Positions 51,622-60,430 of a stretch of 64,000 bases of DNA are shown one piece after another. This DNA comes from Spirochaetales bacterium (GTDB lineage Bacteria > Spirochaetota > Spirochaetia > Treponematales > Treponemataceae). The first letter of the stretch is position 1. Each line of letters starts with the position of its first letter. The notes below the pieces were generated by a model that was not told where the DNA came from, made no database searches, and saw only the letters and a program-made list of their open reading frames with translations. Location of the stretch: positions 124,001 to 188,000 of the forward strand of contig QKEL01000011.1 of assembly GCA_003252395.1 (NCBI GenBank), given 5' to 3'. The position numbers and the translations under genes are program-made.

Positions 51622-52998
51622 ATGAGCAAAATCAAGATGATCGCCCGGGCCGCCCTGGGCGTTTGGCTCGTCGCCGGCGCTGCGGCGGCCCTGACCGGCG
51701 AAGAAGCCGCTTCGAAGGCGACGGAGCCCAAGCCCGTTACGCTTACCGTGGACCAGGCCGTGGACCTGGCCCTCGAGAACAATATCCAGCTTACTTCGGC
51801 GGGCATTGACCTGCGGATGAAGAAACGCGACGCCGATTTCGCGTGGAACTCCTTCCTTCCCTCGGTCCAGGCCACGGGCACCCTTTTCCGCTCGAACCTG
51901 GGCGAAATGACGGTCACCACGTTAGCGGGACCGATGAAGGTTGAGCTGGAGGAAAAGGACCGCTGGCGGGCCATGGCCGGCCTCTCGGCGACGCTTAACC
52001 TGAACCTCGCGCTCTTCGACGGCCTCAAGGCGACCCGCCAGGGCTACGAGGCGGGCGAGATTTCCTGGCTCCAGGCGAAACAGCAAACCGCGCAGAACGT
52101 GAAAAAGGCCTTCTACGGCATACTTATCCAGGAGGAGGCCCTTCGCCTCGCCAAGGAAAAGCTCGCCACCAGCGAGGAGCGCCTCCGCCAGGCCCAAACG
52201 AATTTCAGGAACGGCCTCGTGCCGGAGCTGGCCTACCTCCAGGCCCAGCTCGGCGTAGAAACCCAAAAGCCCTCGATTAAGGAGAGCGAACTGGGGCTCA
52301 CGCAAAACAAGGCCATGTTCGTCTTCCTCATCGGCTTGCCCATCGGGACCGAGGTGGAGCTCTCCGGATCGATCAACCCGTCCATCAGCGATCTCGACGC
52401 GGACGAACTGGTGAAAACGCACCTCGCGGACCGGCTGGACCTGCAAGCCCTCCGGAAGAACGCGGAGCTGCTGAAAACCCAGGTGCGGGCCACCAAATTC
52501 CAGCTCTATACCCCGAGCCTTTCCCTGAGCCAGAGCTTCTCGCCCGCCCTCTCGGCGATAGACGCCGACTGGCTCAACGGCGACAACTGGACCGATTCTT
52601 CTGGCGGCTTCAGCGCCACCCTCGCCTTCAACCTGACCAACGCGCTTCCCTTCTCGAGCCAGGGCCAAAACCTGCGGGACCTGAAGGACAGCGTCGCGAA
52701 GCTCGACCTGACCTGGAAACAGGCGGCGGACAACGCCGAACTGGAAATCAGGAACCTGGTCCGCAAGCTGGATAAGTCGAGCGCCTCAATCGAGGCCATG
52801 AACCTCAACGTGAAAATCGCGCAAAAGGCCTACTCGCTGAGCGAACAGGGCTACCGCGCGGGCACCGTGGAATGGCTCGACCTGAAAGACGCGGAAAACA
52901 CCCTGATGCAGGCCCAACTCGGCTTGCTGAGCGAGGAGTTTACCTACCTCTCCACGCGGCTCGATCTCGAGACCGCCATTAACGCAAAACTCGACTAA
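51622..52998 (+). CDS. TolC-family outer-membrane efflux protein
   Basis: A 458-residue exported protein with signal peptide (about 1-26, ends AAALTG). Two OEP repeats: the first with LTVDQAVDLALENNIQLTSA, the second from about residue 255, each giving a long helical hairpin and barrel strands. It forms the outer-membrane channel of the tripartite pump encoded by the next two genes. AAGGAG precedes ATG 51622. Confidence 0.9.
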   Translation: MSKIKMIARAALGVWLVAGAAAALTGEEAASKATEPKPVTLTVDQAVDLALENNIQLTSAGIDLRMKKRDADFAWNSFLPSVQATGTLFRSNLGEMTVTTLAGPMKVELEEKDRWRAMAGLSATLNLNLALFDGLKATRQGYEAGEISWLQAKQQTAQNVKKAFYGILIQEEALRLAKEKLATSEERLRQAQTNFRNGLVPELAYLQAQLGVETQKPSIKESELGLTQNKAMFVFLIGLPIGTEVELSGSINPSISDLDADELVKTHLADRLDLQALRKNAELLKTQVRATKFQLYTPSLSLSQSFSPALSAIDADWLNGDNWTDSSGGFSATLAFNLTNALPFSSQGQNLRDLKDSVAKLDLTWKQAADNAELEIRNLVRKLDKSSASIEAMNLNVKIAQKAYSLSEQGYRAGTVEWLDLKDAENTLMQAQLGLLSEEFTYLSTRLDLETAINAKLD

Positions 52999-53013
52999 AA
53001 GAAGGAGCGATAC

Positions 53014-53991
53014 ATGAAATTAAGCAAATCCGGACTCGGCAAGGCGGGGCTCGCCGTGGCCGTCGCGGCAGCCCTTACCCTGACCCTTTCCGGCTGTAAG
53101 CCCAAGGCCGCCGACGAGGCGAAGAACGCCGGGGAAGAGGCCTCCGCGAACGCGGTAAAAACCCTTTTCGCGGTTTCCACCATAACCGCCGAGCGGGGAG
53201 AACTCAAGGATTATCTCGAATTCGGCGGCGACGTTTCCGCCAAGACGAACGTGGACGCCCTGCCCGACGCCGCGGGAAAAATCGCGGAAATCCGCGTGTC
53301 CGTGGGCGACCGGGTGGAGAAAAACCAGGTTATCGCCTACGTGGACCCTTCGCGCCCCGGCATGACCTATGAGCTTTCCGCCGTAAAGGCGCCCATCGCG
53401 GGCACCGTGACCGCGGTAAACGTCGTGGTGGGCTCCATGGTAAGCCAGCAGCTTTCCGTGGCCAAGGTAAGCAAAATCGACGCCCTGCAGGTATCCATGA
53501 ACGTGCCGGAGCGCTACGTGTCCAAGATCAAGCCGAACCAGAACGCCGAGCTCCGTTTCGACGCCTGGCCCGGCACGGTCTTCCCCGCCCGCGTGAGCGA
53601 GGTAAGCCCGGTGCTCGATTCGGCCTCCCGTTCCATGTCCGTGAAGCTGGAACCCGCCGACAACGACGGGCGCATCAAGGCGGGCATGTTCGCCCGGGTC
53701 AAGCTGATCACCGACACCAGGACCGATATCGTTATCGTTCCCGAAAGCGCGGTGATAACCCGGTACGGCGAGGAATGCGTCTTCGTCGCGGGCGCCGACG
53801 AATCCGGGCAGGCCGTGGCCAAGCGCCAGGTCGTGCGACCCGGAATCAGGGTGGACGATAAAATCGAAATTCTTTCGGGGGTAAATCCCGGCGACGAGGT
53901 CGTGGCCCGGGGTCAGACCCTGCTGGAGGAAGGCTCGTACCTGAACGTGGTCAGCCGCCTCGAACCCCTATCCGGATCGGAGAAAAACTGA
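53014..53991 (+). CDS. membrane-fusion (periplasmic adaptor) lipoprotein of the RND pump
   Basis: A 325-residue adaptor. Lipobox LSGC (Cys about 28). Barrel-sandwich (lipoyl) half-motifs are at about 80-150 (DAAGKIAEIRVSVGDRVEKN and VKAPIAGTVTAVNVVVGSMV), with a beta-barrel at about 150-235 and a membrane-proximal domain after it. The helical hairpin is very short, because only about 20 residues separate the two lipoyl halves. This is typical for adaptors that meet TolC through their tip rather than by a long coil. It overlaps the pump gene by one base. Confidence 0.9.
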   Translation: MKLSKSGLGKAGLAVAVAAALTLTLSGCKPKAADEAKNAGEEASANAVKTLFAVSTITAERGELKDYLEFGGDVSAKTNVDALPDAAGKIAEIRVSVGDRVEKNQVIAYVDPSRPGMTYELSAVKAPIAGTVTAVNVVVGSMVSQQLSVAKVSKIDALQVSMNVPERYVSKIKPNQNAELRFDAWPGTVFPARVSEVSPVLDSASRSMSVKLEPADNDGRIKAGMFARVKLITDTRTDIVIVPESAVITRYGEECVFVAGADESGQAVAKRQVVRPGIRVDDKIEILSGVNPGDEVVARGQTLLEEGSYLNVVSRLEPLSGSEKN

Positions 53992-56900
53992 TGAGCATAG
54001 CAAGAACGGTAGTATCGCGGCCGACGACGGTCATGATACTCTTCGTGATCCTCACGGCCCTGGGGCTCTACGCGACGAAAGACCTGCCCCTGGACCTACT
54101 GCCCGATATCGAGCTGCCCTACGTGGCGGTCAGTACCACCTATATGGGCGCGGGTCCCGAAGAGGTCGAAAAAAGGGTTACCCGGCCGCTGGAAAGCGTG
54201 CTTTCCGGCGTATCGGGCATCGAATACCTCGGGTCCCAGTCCTCCACGAGCTCGAGCCTCGTGTTTATCCAGCTTACGTACGGAAGCAACCTGGACGAGG
54301 CCATGAACGACATTCGCGGCAAGCTCGACTACGTGAAGAGCATGCTTCCCGAAGACGCCTCCACGCCCATGGTCTATAAGATGGACCCGAACATGATCCC
54401 GATCATGAGCTACGCGATCAGCGGAAACCGCTCCCCAGAGGAGCTCAGGCAGTACGCGAACGACCTGTCGCCCAAGCTCGAGCAGATCAACGGGGTGGCG
54501 TCGGCCTACATTCAGGGCGGCCGCGAAAAGGCCGTCATCGTCGAGATTCCCCGGGACCGCCTGGAAGCCTACAACCTGACCATCACCCAGATCGGCCAGA
54601 TGATCGGCGCCCAGAATATCCAGATCGCGGGCGGCTCGATCACCGAGGGCGACTACAACTATACCATCAGCACGGTGGGCGAATACCGTTCCCTGGATGA
54701 TATCAAGGACACGGTTATCTCCTACAAAACCGCCGGCTCGGCCGCCGCGGCCATGGCGGGAGGTCCCATGCCGACCGTGGCCACCGTTCGCCTCCGCGAT
54801 ATCGCGGACGTGTACGAGGGCTATAAGGAAGAAACCTCCCTCTATTACCTGGACGGAAAGGCCTGCGTGCAGATGGCCATCCAGAAGCAGAGCGGAAAGA
54901 ACTCCGTGCAGACCGCGAAGCTGGTCAAGGAAAAGATGGCGCAGGTCCTCAAGGACGCGCCGTCCGACATCCAGATCACCGAAACCATGAATACCACCGA
55001 CATCATCCAGCGCTCGGTCGACCAGGTTTCCTCAAGCGCGGTTCAGGGGGCGATCTTCGCGATCATCATCCTCTTCCTCTTCCTCCGGAGCTTCCGGACC
55101 ACGCTGATCATCGGCCTGACCATACCGATATCCCTCATCGTTACCCTGGGCGTCATGTACTTCTCGGGAATGACGCTGAATATCATGACCCTCGCGGGGC
55201 TCGCCCTCGGCGTCGGAATGCTCGTGGACAACTCCATCGTTATCCTCGAAAACATCTATACGTACCGGGAAAAGGGCGCGAAACCGAAGGCCGCCGCCAT
55301 TCTCGGATCTTCCGAGATGCTCATGGCCATTACCGCCTCCACGCTGACCACGATCTGCGTGTTCCTGCCGCTGATCATGTACAAGAGCCAACTCGGCGTA
55401 ATCGGCGAGATTTTCCAGGGCCTCGCGTTCACCGTGGTGATCTCGCTGGTATGTTCCCTGGTCGTGGCCGTGGTGCTCGTCCCGGTGCTTTCCAGCAAGT
55501 ACTTCAAGATTTCCACCAAGCAGGACCGCAAGATCGGCGGCGTTCTCGGCGCGGTAAACGCCGCCTTCGACCGCTTCTTCGACGCCCTGGACAACGCCTA
55601 TTCCAAGGCCGTCCGCGCGGTGATCAAGCACAAGTTCGCCACCGTCGGCGTCATATTCGCCCTGTTCGTGGGCAGTCTCGCCATGATCCCGGTGCTCGGC
55701 TTCGTGTACATGCCCGCCTCCGCCGCCGACTCGGTGGTGGTAGACGTGAGCCTGCCCGTGGGAACCAAACTGGAAACCACCGAGGCGGTGCTCCACCAGC
55801 TCGAGGCCTTCGTAAAATCGGAGGTTAAGGGATACAAGGACATTTCCGTGCTCGCCGGCACCTCGGGCAATTTCGGCCTCGGCTCGGCCAGCTCCTACAC
55901 GGGCCAGATCACGATCAACCTGCCGCCCCTGAAGGACCGGATAGACAGCGAGGAGCAGATCAAGGAAAAGCTCAGGGCCCATTTCGACGAGATACCCGGG
56001 GCGACCGTTTCCTTCGGCTCCTCGGGCGGCATGAGCGTGGGCGGCGGCTCTTCCGCGGTGAACATATCGGTGAAGAGCGAGGACCTAGACAAGGCCAAGG
56101 CGACCGCCTACGCGATCCGCGACCTGCTTAAGGAACAAGCGGCGGATTCCGTGACCGACCCCCAAATTTCCATGAAGGAAGGGCTTCCCCAGGTCAATAT
56201 CGTGATTGACCGCGAAAAGCTCTACAGCCTCGGGCTCAACGTGTATACCGTCGGGCAGGAAATCCGGGCGAACATCGCGGGCACCACGGCCTCGCGCTAC
56301 CGCTCGGGCGGCGAGGAGACGGATATCGTGCTCATGCTGGCCGACGCGGACAAGACCCAGCTCGCCGACCTGGAGCGGATCTTCGTGACCACGGCCCAGG
56401 GACAGCGCATTCCCGTATCGAGCTTCGCGCGCTACGAGGAAGGGGTATCGCCCATCAGCATATCCCGCGAGGACCAAAGCCGCATTATCAGCGTGACCGC
56501 CGGCTCCAAGCCGGGGGCGTCCATCACCGACGTGCAGAAAAACGTCGAGTCCCTCGTCCAGGCCAACATACCGTCGGACCCGGACGTCAGGATCGAGTAC
56601 GGCGGCGACTACGAGGACCTGATGAAGGCCATTAAGCAGTTCGTGGTAATCATCCTGATGGCGATTATCCTGGTGTTCGCGGTCATGGCGAGCCAGTTCG
56701 AGTCGCTCCTGGACCCGTTCATCGTGCTCTTTACCCTGCCCCTCACCATCATCGGCATCGTCCTGCTCTCGATGATCATGGGCGATACGCTGAGCGTGCT
56801 CACCGCGGTGGGACTGCTCATCCTGGTCGGCATTATCGTGAATAACGGCATCGTTCTGGTGGACTACACGAATCTCCTGCGAAAGCGGGGCTATAACCTG

Positions 56901-57197
56901 GTGGACGCTTGCGCTGAGGCCGCGAGAAGCCGGCTTAGGCCCATTCTCATGACCACCCTCACGACCGTGCTCGGGCTCACGCCCATGGCGTTCTTCCCCG
57001 GGGAAGGCTCGGAAATGGTCATGCCGATCGGCCGGACCGTGCTCGGAGGCCTTTCCTTCGGCACCATGATGACGCTGTTCCTCATGCCCGTTCTCTACTT
57101 CATCTTTAACCGCCTCCGCGAGAAGCGCGAGGAAAAGAAACAGCTCAAGCTGGAGCGAAAGCAGGCCCTGCTGGCCGGCGCGGGAGGTAACGCATGA
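53991..57197 (+). CDS. RND-family efflux pump inner-membrane subunit
   Basis: A 1068-residue pump of usual length with twelve helices (one at about 12-30, then 340-480 and 890-1030 bundles) and two large periplasmic loops. The proton path in helix 4 reads GVGMLVDNSIVILENI, a single Asp followed by Asn instead of the AcrB Asp-Asp pair, as in many non-enterobacterial HAE-type pumps. Helix 10 has GIIVNNGIVLVDY. It uses the proton or sodium gradient to expel hydrophobic compounds. Its stop overlaps the next small gene. Confidence 0.92.
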   Translation: MSIARTVVSRPTTVMILFVILTALGLYATKDLPLDLLPDIELPYVAVSTTYMGAGPEEVEKRVTRPLESVLSGVSGIEYLGSQSSTSSSLVFIQLTYGSNLDEAMNDIRGKLDYVKSMLPEDASTPMVYKMDPNMIPIMSYAISGNRSPEELRQYANDLSPKLEQINGVASAYIQGGREKAVIVEIPRDRLEAYNLTITQIGQMIGAQNIQIAGGSITEGDYNYTISTVGEYRSLDDIKDTVISYKTAGSAAAAMAGGPMPTVATVRLRDIADVYEGYKEETSLYYLDGKACVQMAIQKQSGKNSVQTAKLVKEKMAQVLKDAPSDIQITETMNTTDIIQRSVDQVSSSAVQGAIFAIIILFLFLRSFRTTLIIGLTIPISLIVTLGVMYFSGMTLNIMTLAGLALGVGMLVDNSIVILENIYTYREKGAKPKAAAILGSSEMLMAITASTLTTICVFLPLIMYKSQLGVIGEIFQGLAFTVVISLVCSLVVAVVLVPVLSSKYFKISTKQDRKIGGVLGAVNAAFDRFFDALDNAYSKAVRAVIKHKFATVGVIFALFVGSLAMIPVLGFVYMPASAADSVVVDVSLPVGTKLETTEAVLHQLEAFVKSEVKGYKDISVLAGTSGNFGLGSASSYTGQITINLPPLKDRIDSEEQIKEKLRAHFDEIPGATVSFGSSGGMSVGGGSSAVNISVKSEDLDKAKATAYAIRDLLKEQAADSVTDPQISMKEGLPQVNIVIDREKLYSLGLNVYTVGQEIRANIAGTTASRYRSGGEETDIVLMLADADKTQLADLERIFVTTAQGQRIPVSSFARYEEGVSPISISREDQSRIISVTAGSKPGASITDVQKNVESLVQANIPSDPDVRIEYGGDYEDLMKAIKQFVVIILMAIILVFAVMASQFESLLDPFIVLFTLPLTIIGIVLLSMIMGDTLSVLTAVGLLILVGIIVNNGIVLVDYTNLLRKRGYNLVDACAEAARSRLRPILMTTLTTVLGLTPMAFFPGEGSEMVMPIGRTVLGGLSFGTMMTLFLMPVLYFIFNRLREKREEKKQLKLERKQALLAGAGGNA

Positions 57198-57475
57198 ACC
57201 GCATAGAAATCATTTACAGTCAGCCCCTCGAGGAGGACATATTCGCCTCGATAAAGGGCATTCCCGAGGCGAAGTTCTTCACCGTGGTCCCGGGCGTGCA
57301 CGGACAGGGCTTCTCGGTGCCCAAAATGGGCGACCCCGTGTGGCCCGAGGTGAATAACCTGATGCTGATTTACTGCGAGTCCGACGAGGCCGCCGAGGCG
57401 ATAGAGCGCGGCGCGCTGACGGTACGGCAGCGATACCCCAACGAGGGGCTCGCGGTCTTCCGCATGAAGGGCTGA
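57194..57475 (+). CDS. PII-like transporter-associated protein (PG0541 family)
   Basis: A 93-residue protein overlapping the pump stop by 4 bases (ATGA). The ferredoxin-like pattern with GVHGQGFSVPKMGDPVWPE as an extended loop resembles small PII-like proteins found beside RND pumps (PG0541 type). In canonical PII the loop between strands 2 and 3 carries regulatory contacts; here it is rich in Gly, Pro and Trp. It may sense a ligand and modulate the pump, or bind it at the membrane. The family assignment is from memory and context. Confidence 0.75.
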   Translation: MNRIEIIYSQPLEEDIFASIKGIPEAKFFTVVPGVHGQGFSVPKMGDPVWPEVNNLMLIYCESDEAAEAIERGALTVRQRYPNEGLAVFRMKG

Positions 57476-57495
57476 GGCCGAACGGCCAGAAACGT

Positions 57496-57533
57496 AAAGC
57501 GCCCGCCGGGTTCCCCTGGCGGGCGCTTTTTTT
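57496..57533 (+). terminator. terminator of the RND-pump operon
   Basis: AAAGCGCCCGCC pairs perfectly with GGCGGGCGCTTT over a 10-base loop, followed by seven T's. Confidence 0.9.
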
Positions 57534-57550
57534 ATCCTTATTATGACAGG

Positions 57551-58105
57551 CTAGAAGGGCAGCCAAACGCCCTCGGCGGATTCCTTGTCCCGCAGGGCCT
57601 TCCACGCCCTGAGCGCCTGGCGCGCCGATTCGAACGCGATGGGCGCGGTTTCTATCTCGTCGCCCATGATAATGTGAAAGGCGGCCACTTCCGAATAGTC
57701 CGGCCGAACCTTTTCGAGGCCCCCCTCCACGCGGGCGCGAAAATAGAAATCGCAGGTTTTATAGGTAACGTTCTTATACTCGTACTCGTTCGGCCAGGAT
57801 CCCACGAACGAGAGATCCGTAACCGCCAGCGAGGTTTCTTCCCTGCATTCGCGGACCGCCGCGTCCTCCGCCCGCTCGTCCGGGTCCACGAAACCGCCGG
57901 GGAGGGCCAGCATGCCCATCGCCGGGTCGCGATTGCGCACCAGCATCAGCACGCCGCCTTCCATCTCGACAATGACGCTCGCCGAGGTGGCCACGTTGTG
58001 GAAATACGTAAAAAGGCATACCGGGCAATACCAGAATTTACGTTCCCGGTATTGGTATCCGATGGAACCGCAGCGGGGGCAGTATTTAAGCGTCGCGGGT
58101 TTCAC
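57551..58105 (-). CDS. NUDIX hydrolase with N-terminal zinc ribbon
   Basis: A 184-residue protein. CPRCGS and CPVCLF (about 9-31) form a four-Cys zinc ribbon. The NUDIX box is complete: GGFVDPDERAED and AAVRECREETSL (about 72-94), with the REXXEE core. Such two-part proteins are close to NudC-like pyrophosphatases of NADH and NAD-capped RNA, but the SQPWPFPxS motif that marks NudC is absent. Substrate is therefore open; a nucleotide is likely. It lies 13 bases after the ECF transporter gene on the same strand. Confidence 0.85.
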   Translation of the reverse strand: MKPATLKYCPRCGSIGYQYRERKFWYCPVCLFTYFHNVATSASVIVEMEGGVLMLVRNRDPAMGMLALPGGFVDPDERAEDAAVRECREETSLAVTDLSFVGSWPNEYEYKNVTYKTCDFYFRARVEGGLEKVRPDYSEVAAFHIIMGDEIETAPIAFESARQALRAWKALRDKESAEGVWLPF

Positions 58106-58118
58106 AGGCTGACCATCC

Positions 58119-60320
58119 TTACAAGCGCGAGAGAACGATGATAATCGCCGCCGCGACGGGCGCGGCTATCAAAAGTATACGCTCCGCCACTCCCGATTTC
58201 CATAGGAGAAAACGCGAATTCTTGCCGGTTCCGTAATACCGCGCGTGAATGGCCTCGGCCAGGCGCTCCGAGCGCGTCAGGGTCCGGAGCATGAGGGGAA
58301 CGAAGAGGGAGGCGGCCGAGCCCACGGCGTCGATAAGCCCCCGCCGGCGCGAAGGGGCGGAACCGCCCCGGACCAGCCGGGCGGTGGCGATTCGGGCCGC
58401 CTCGCCGTAGAGGAGGGGAATAAACCGGAACACGATGCCCGCCACGAGGGAAAGGTCCCGAACCGGTACGCCCAACAGGCGAAGGGGCGAGAAAAAGTCC
58501 TCTATGCCGTACATGATTTCCGTGTGGGACGTGACGGCGACAAAGGCGGAAAGATAGCCGTAGAGGGCCGCGAACCGGAGGGTAAAGTCGATAATGTAGG
58601 AGATATCCCGAAAAAAGAGGTACTGCACGAGGCCAAGGAGAGCGAGCCAGGGAACGACCCGCGCGAGGCCCTTCAGGAAGCGCCCGAACGGGAGCCGGGC
58701 GAAAAGGACGAGGCCCGGGGAAAGGGCCGCGAGAAGCCAGAGCGCCGGGCCGCTTCCCGCCGCGAGGGTCACCGCCGCGAGGGAAAGGAACACGACGAAT
58801 TTCCCGAGGGGCGTCAGGCGATGGACCGGGGAAGACGATTCGGTCCGATAGCCGGCCTCTCCCGCGCGAAGCCGCTCCAGGGCGCGAAGCTCGCGGTCAA
58901 CGGGTCCATCGGGCTCTTTGCGCGCCGCGCGCCCCGTATCCGGCTCCGCGGGAGCGGTCAACCGGATATTCCGGTCGGCGATATCGCGCTCGTTATCCCG
59001 GGTGGCGGTAAAAACCACGGCCTTACCGGCGTCTTTCAGGGCGAGAATCAGGGCGGAGAATTGCCCGCGGCTTCTGGCGTCCAGCGCCGAAAAGGGCTCG
59101 TCCAGGAGCACCACGGGCGCGTCCATGGCGATAATGCCGGCGAGGGCAGCCTTGCGCCGCTCGCCCCCGGAGAGGGAAAAGGTACGGCGGTCCGCGAAGG
59201 CCTCAAAGGGGAGGCCCGCCAGATTCATGGACTCGCGGACCCGGCCGCGGAGGGAATCGCCGGCAAGGCCCGCGTTTTTCGGCCCCCAGGCCACGTCGTC
59301 GGCGACGAATTCCGCGAATAGGCTCGACTCGCTTTCCTGAACCGCCAAGGCGGCGCGGGAGCGGGGAGAAAGGCCGCCGGAAGCGGTGACCGTTCCCGAA
59401 TCGGGCGTCCGAAGCCCGGCGAGTAATTCCAAAAGGAGCGTTTTTCCGGAGCCCGATTCCCCGGATATCGCCGTAACCGTTCCGGGATACAGGTCCAGCG
59501 ATACGCCTGAAAGGGGGCCATAGGCGATATCCCGGCAGGAAAGCGCCGGCTCGCCGGATACCGCCGATTCGGCGGCGCGCCGGGGATTCGGGAGAGCCTC
59601 GGGGGCGGAGGCGAGCCCCAGGCGGACGAGGTCTCCTGCGGGAAGGGAGAGTAAGGCCTCCGGCTCGCCGTCAAACGCCACCCGTCCGTCTTCCAGGGCG
59701 ATCGCCCGGTCCGCGCGGGCCGCCTCGTCCAGATCGTGGGTAATGTGGAGTATGGTTATGCCCGAATCCCTCAGTCGGTCCAGATAGCCGAGAAAGCTTT
59801 TCCGGGCGGACTCCCCGAGCATGGAAGTCGGCTCGTCGAGGACGAGGAAGGCCGGGGAGAGGGCGTCTACGGAGGCCAGGGCAAGATGCTGCTTTCGGCC
59901 CGTGGGCAGGGCGGCGGTGGGGCTGGCCCGAAGCCCGTCCAGGCCGAATTGGGCAATGGCGGAAGACACGGCCGATTCCATGTCCGAGCGGGACAGCCCG
60001 AGGTTTTCGGGCCCGAAGGCGATGTCCAGCTCCACCGATTCCGCGACGATTTGGTCTCCCGGTGACTGGAAAACCATGCCGACGGGCACGCGAAAGGGCT
60101 CCTTCGCGGGAGATAGGCTGACGGAGCCGGAATCGGGAGAAAGCAAGCCGGCTACGAGCCGGGCGAGGGTGCTTTTCCCGGAGCCGTTCGCGCCCAGCAA
60201 GGCCACGTATTCCCCGGCGGCGACCGTGAAGCTGACTCCGTCCACGGCGGGCCTTGCCGCCGAAGGATAGCGGTACGAGAGTCCCGATACCGCGAGCAGT
60301 GCGTCCTTTCCGTCGGTCAT
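58119..60320 (-). CDS. ECF transporter energy-coupling module: ATPase-ATPase-T fusion
   Basis: A 733-residue fusion of what are usually three proteins. First ATPase (about 8-235): Walker A GANGSGKST at 43-51, a Q-loop with Gln-Ser-Pro-Gly-Asp-Gln, a degenerate signature LPTGRKQHLALAS, Walker B FLVLDEPTS, switch ITHD-like HITHD. Second ATPase (about 260-455): GESGSGKTL, LSGGERRKAALAG, VVLLDEPFSALD, but FTATRDNE where a His is expected. The T component (about 500-733) has five helices and two coupling motifs, TARLVRGG and AIHARYYG. It energises one or several S components, such as the one at 62168. Confidence 0.88.
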   Translation of the reverse strand: MTDGKDALLAVSGLSYRYPSAARPAVDGVSFTVAAGEYVALLGANGSGKSTLARLVAGLLSPDSGSVSLSPAKEPFRVPVGMVFQSPGDQIVAESVELDIAFGPENLGLSRSDMESAVSSAIAQFGLDGLRASPTAALPTGRKQHLALASVDALSPAFLVLDEPTSMLGESARKSFLGYLDRLRDSGITILHITHDLDEAARADRAIALEDGRVAFDGEPEALLSLPAGDLVRLGLASAPEALPNPRRAAESAVSGEPALSCRDIAYGPLSGVSLDLYPGTVTAISGESGSGKTLLLELLAGLRTPDSGTVTASGGLSPRSRAALAVQESESSLFAEFVADDVAWGPKNAGLAGDSLRGRVRESMNLAGLPFEAFADRRTFSLSGGERRKAALAGIIAMDAPVVLLDEPFSALDARSRGQFSALILALKDAGKAVVFTATRDNERDIADRNIRLTAPAEPDTGRAARKEPDGPVDRELRALERLRAGEAGYRTESSSPVHRLTPLGKFVVFLSLAAVTLAAGSGPALWLLAALSPGLVLFARLPFGRFLKGLARVVPWLALLGLVQYLFFRDISYIIDFTLRFAALYGYLSAFVAVTSHTEIMYGIEDFFSPLRLLGVPVRDLSLVAGIVFRFIPLLYGEAARIATARLVRGGSAPSRRRGLIDAVGSAASLFVPLMLRTLTRSERLAEAIHARYYGTGKNSRFLLWKSGVAERILLIAAPVAAAIIIVLSRL

Positions 60321-60430
60321 TGGCGTTTTCCCCCTGAAAAGCGAGTATAGACAAAATAAAGCCGAAACCCAATAGATTTTTCACGTTAAGCGAGTACTAT
60401 GTAAGGTATGCGTATTATCAGGAGGAAATC

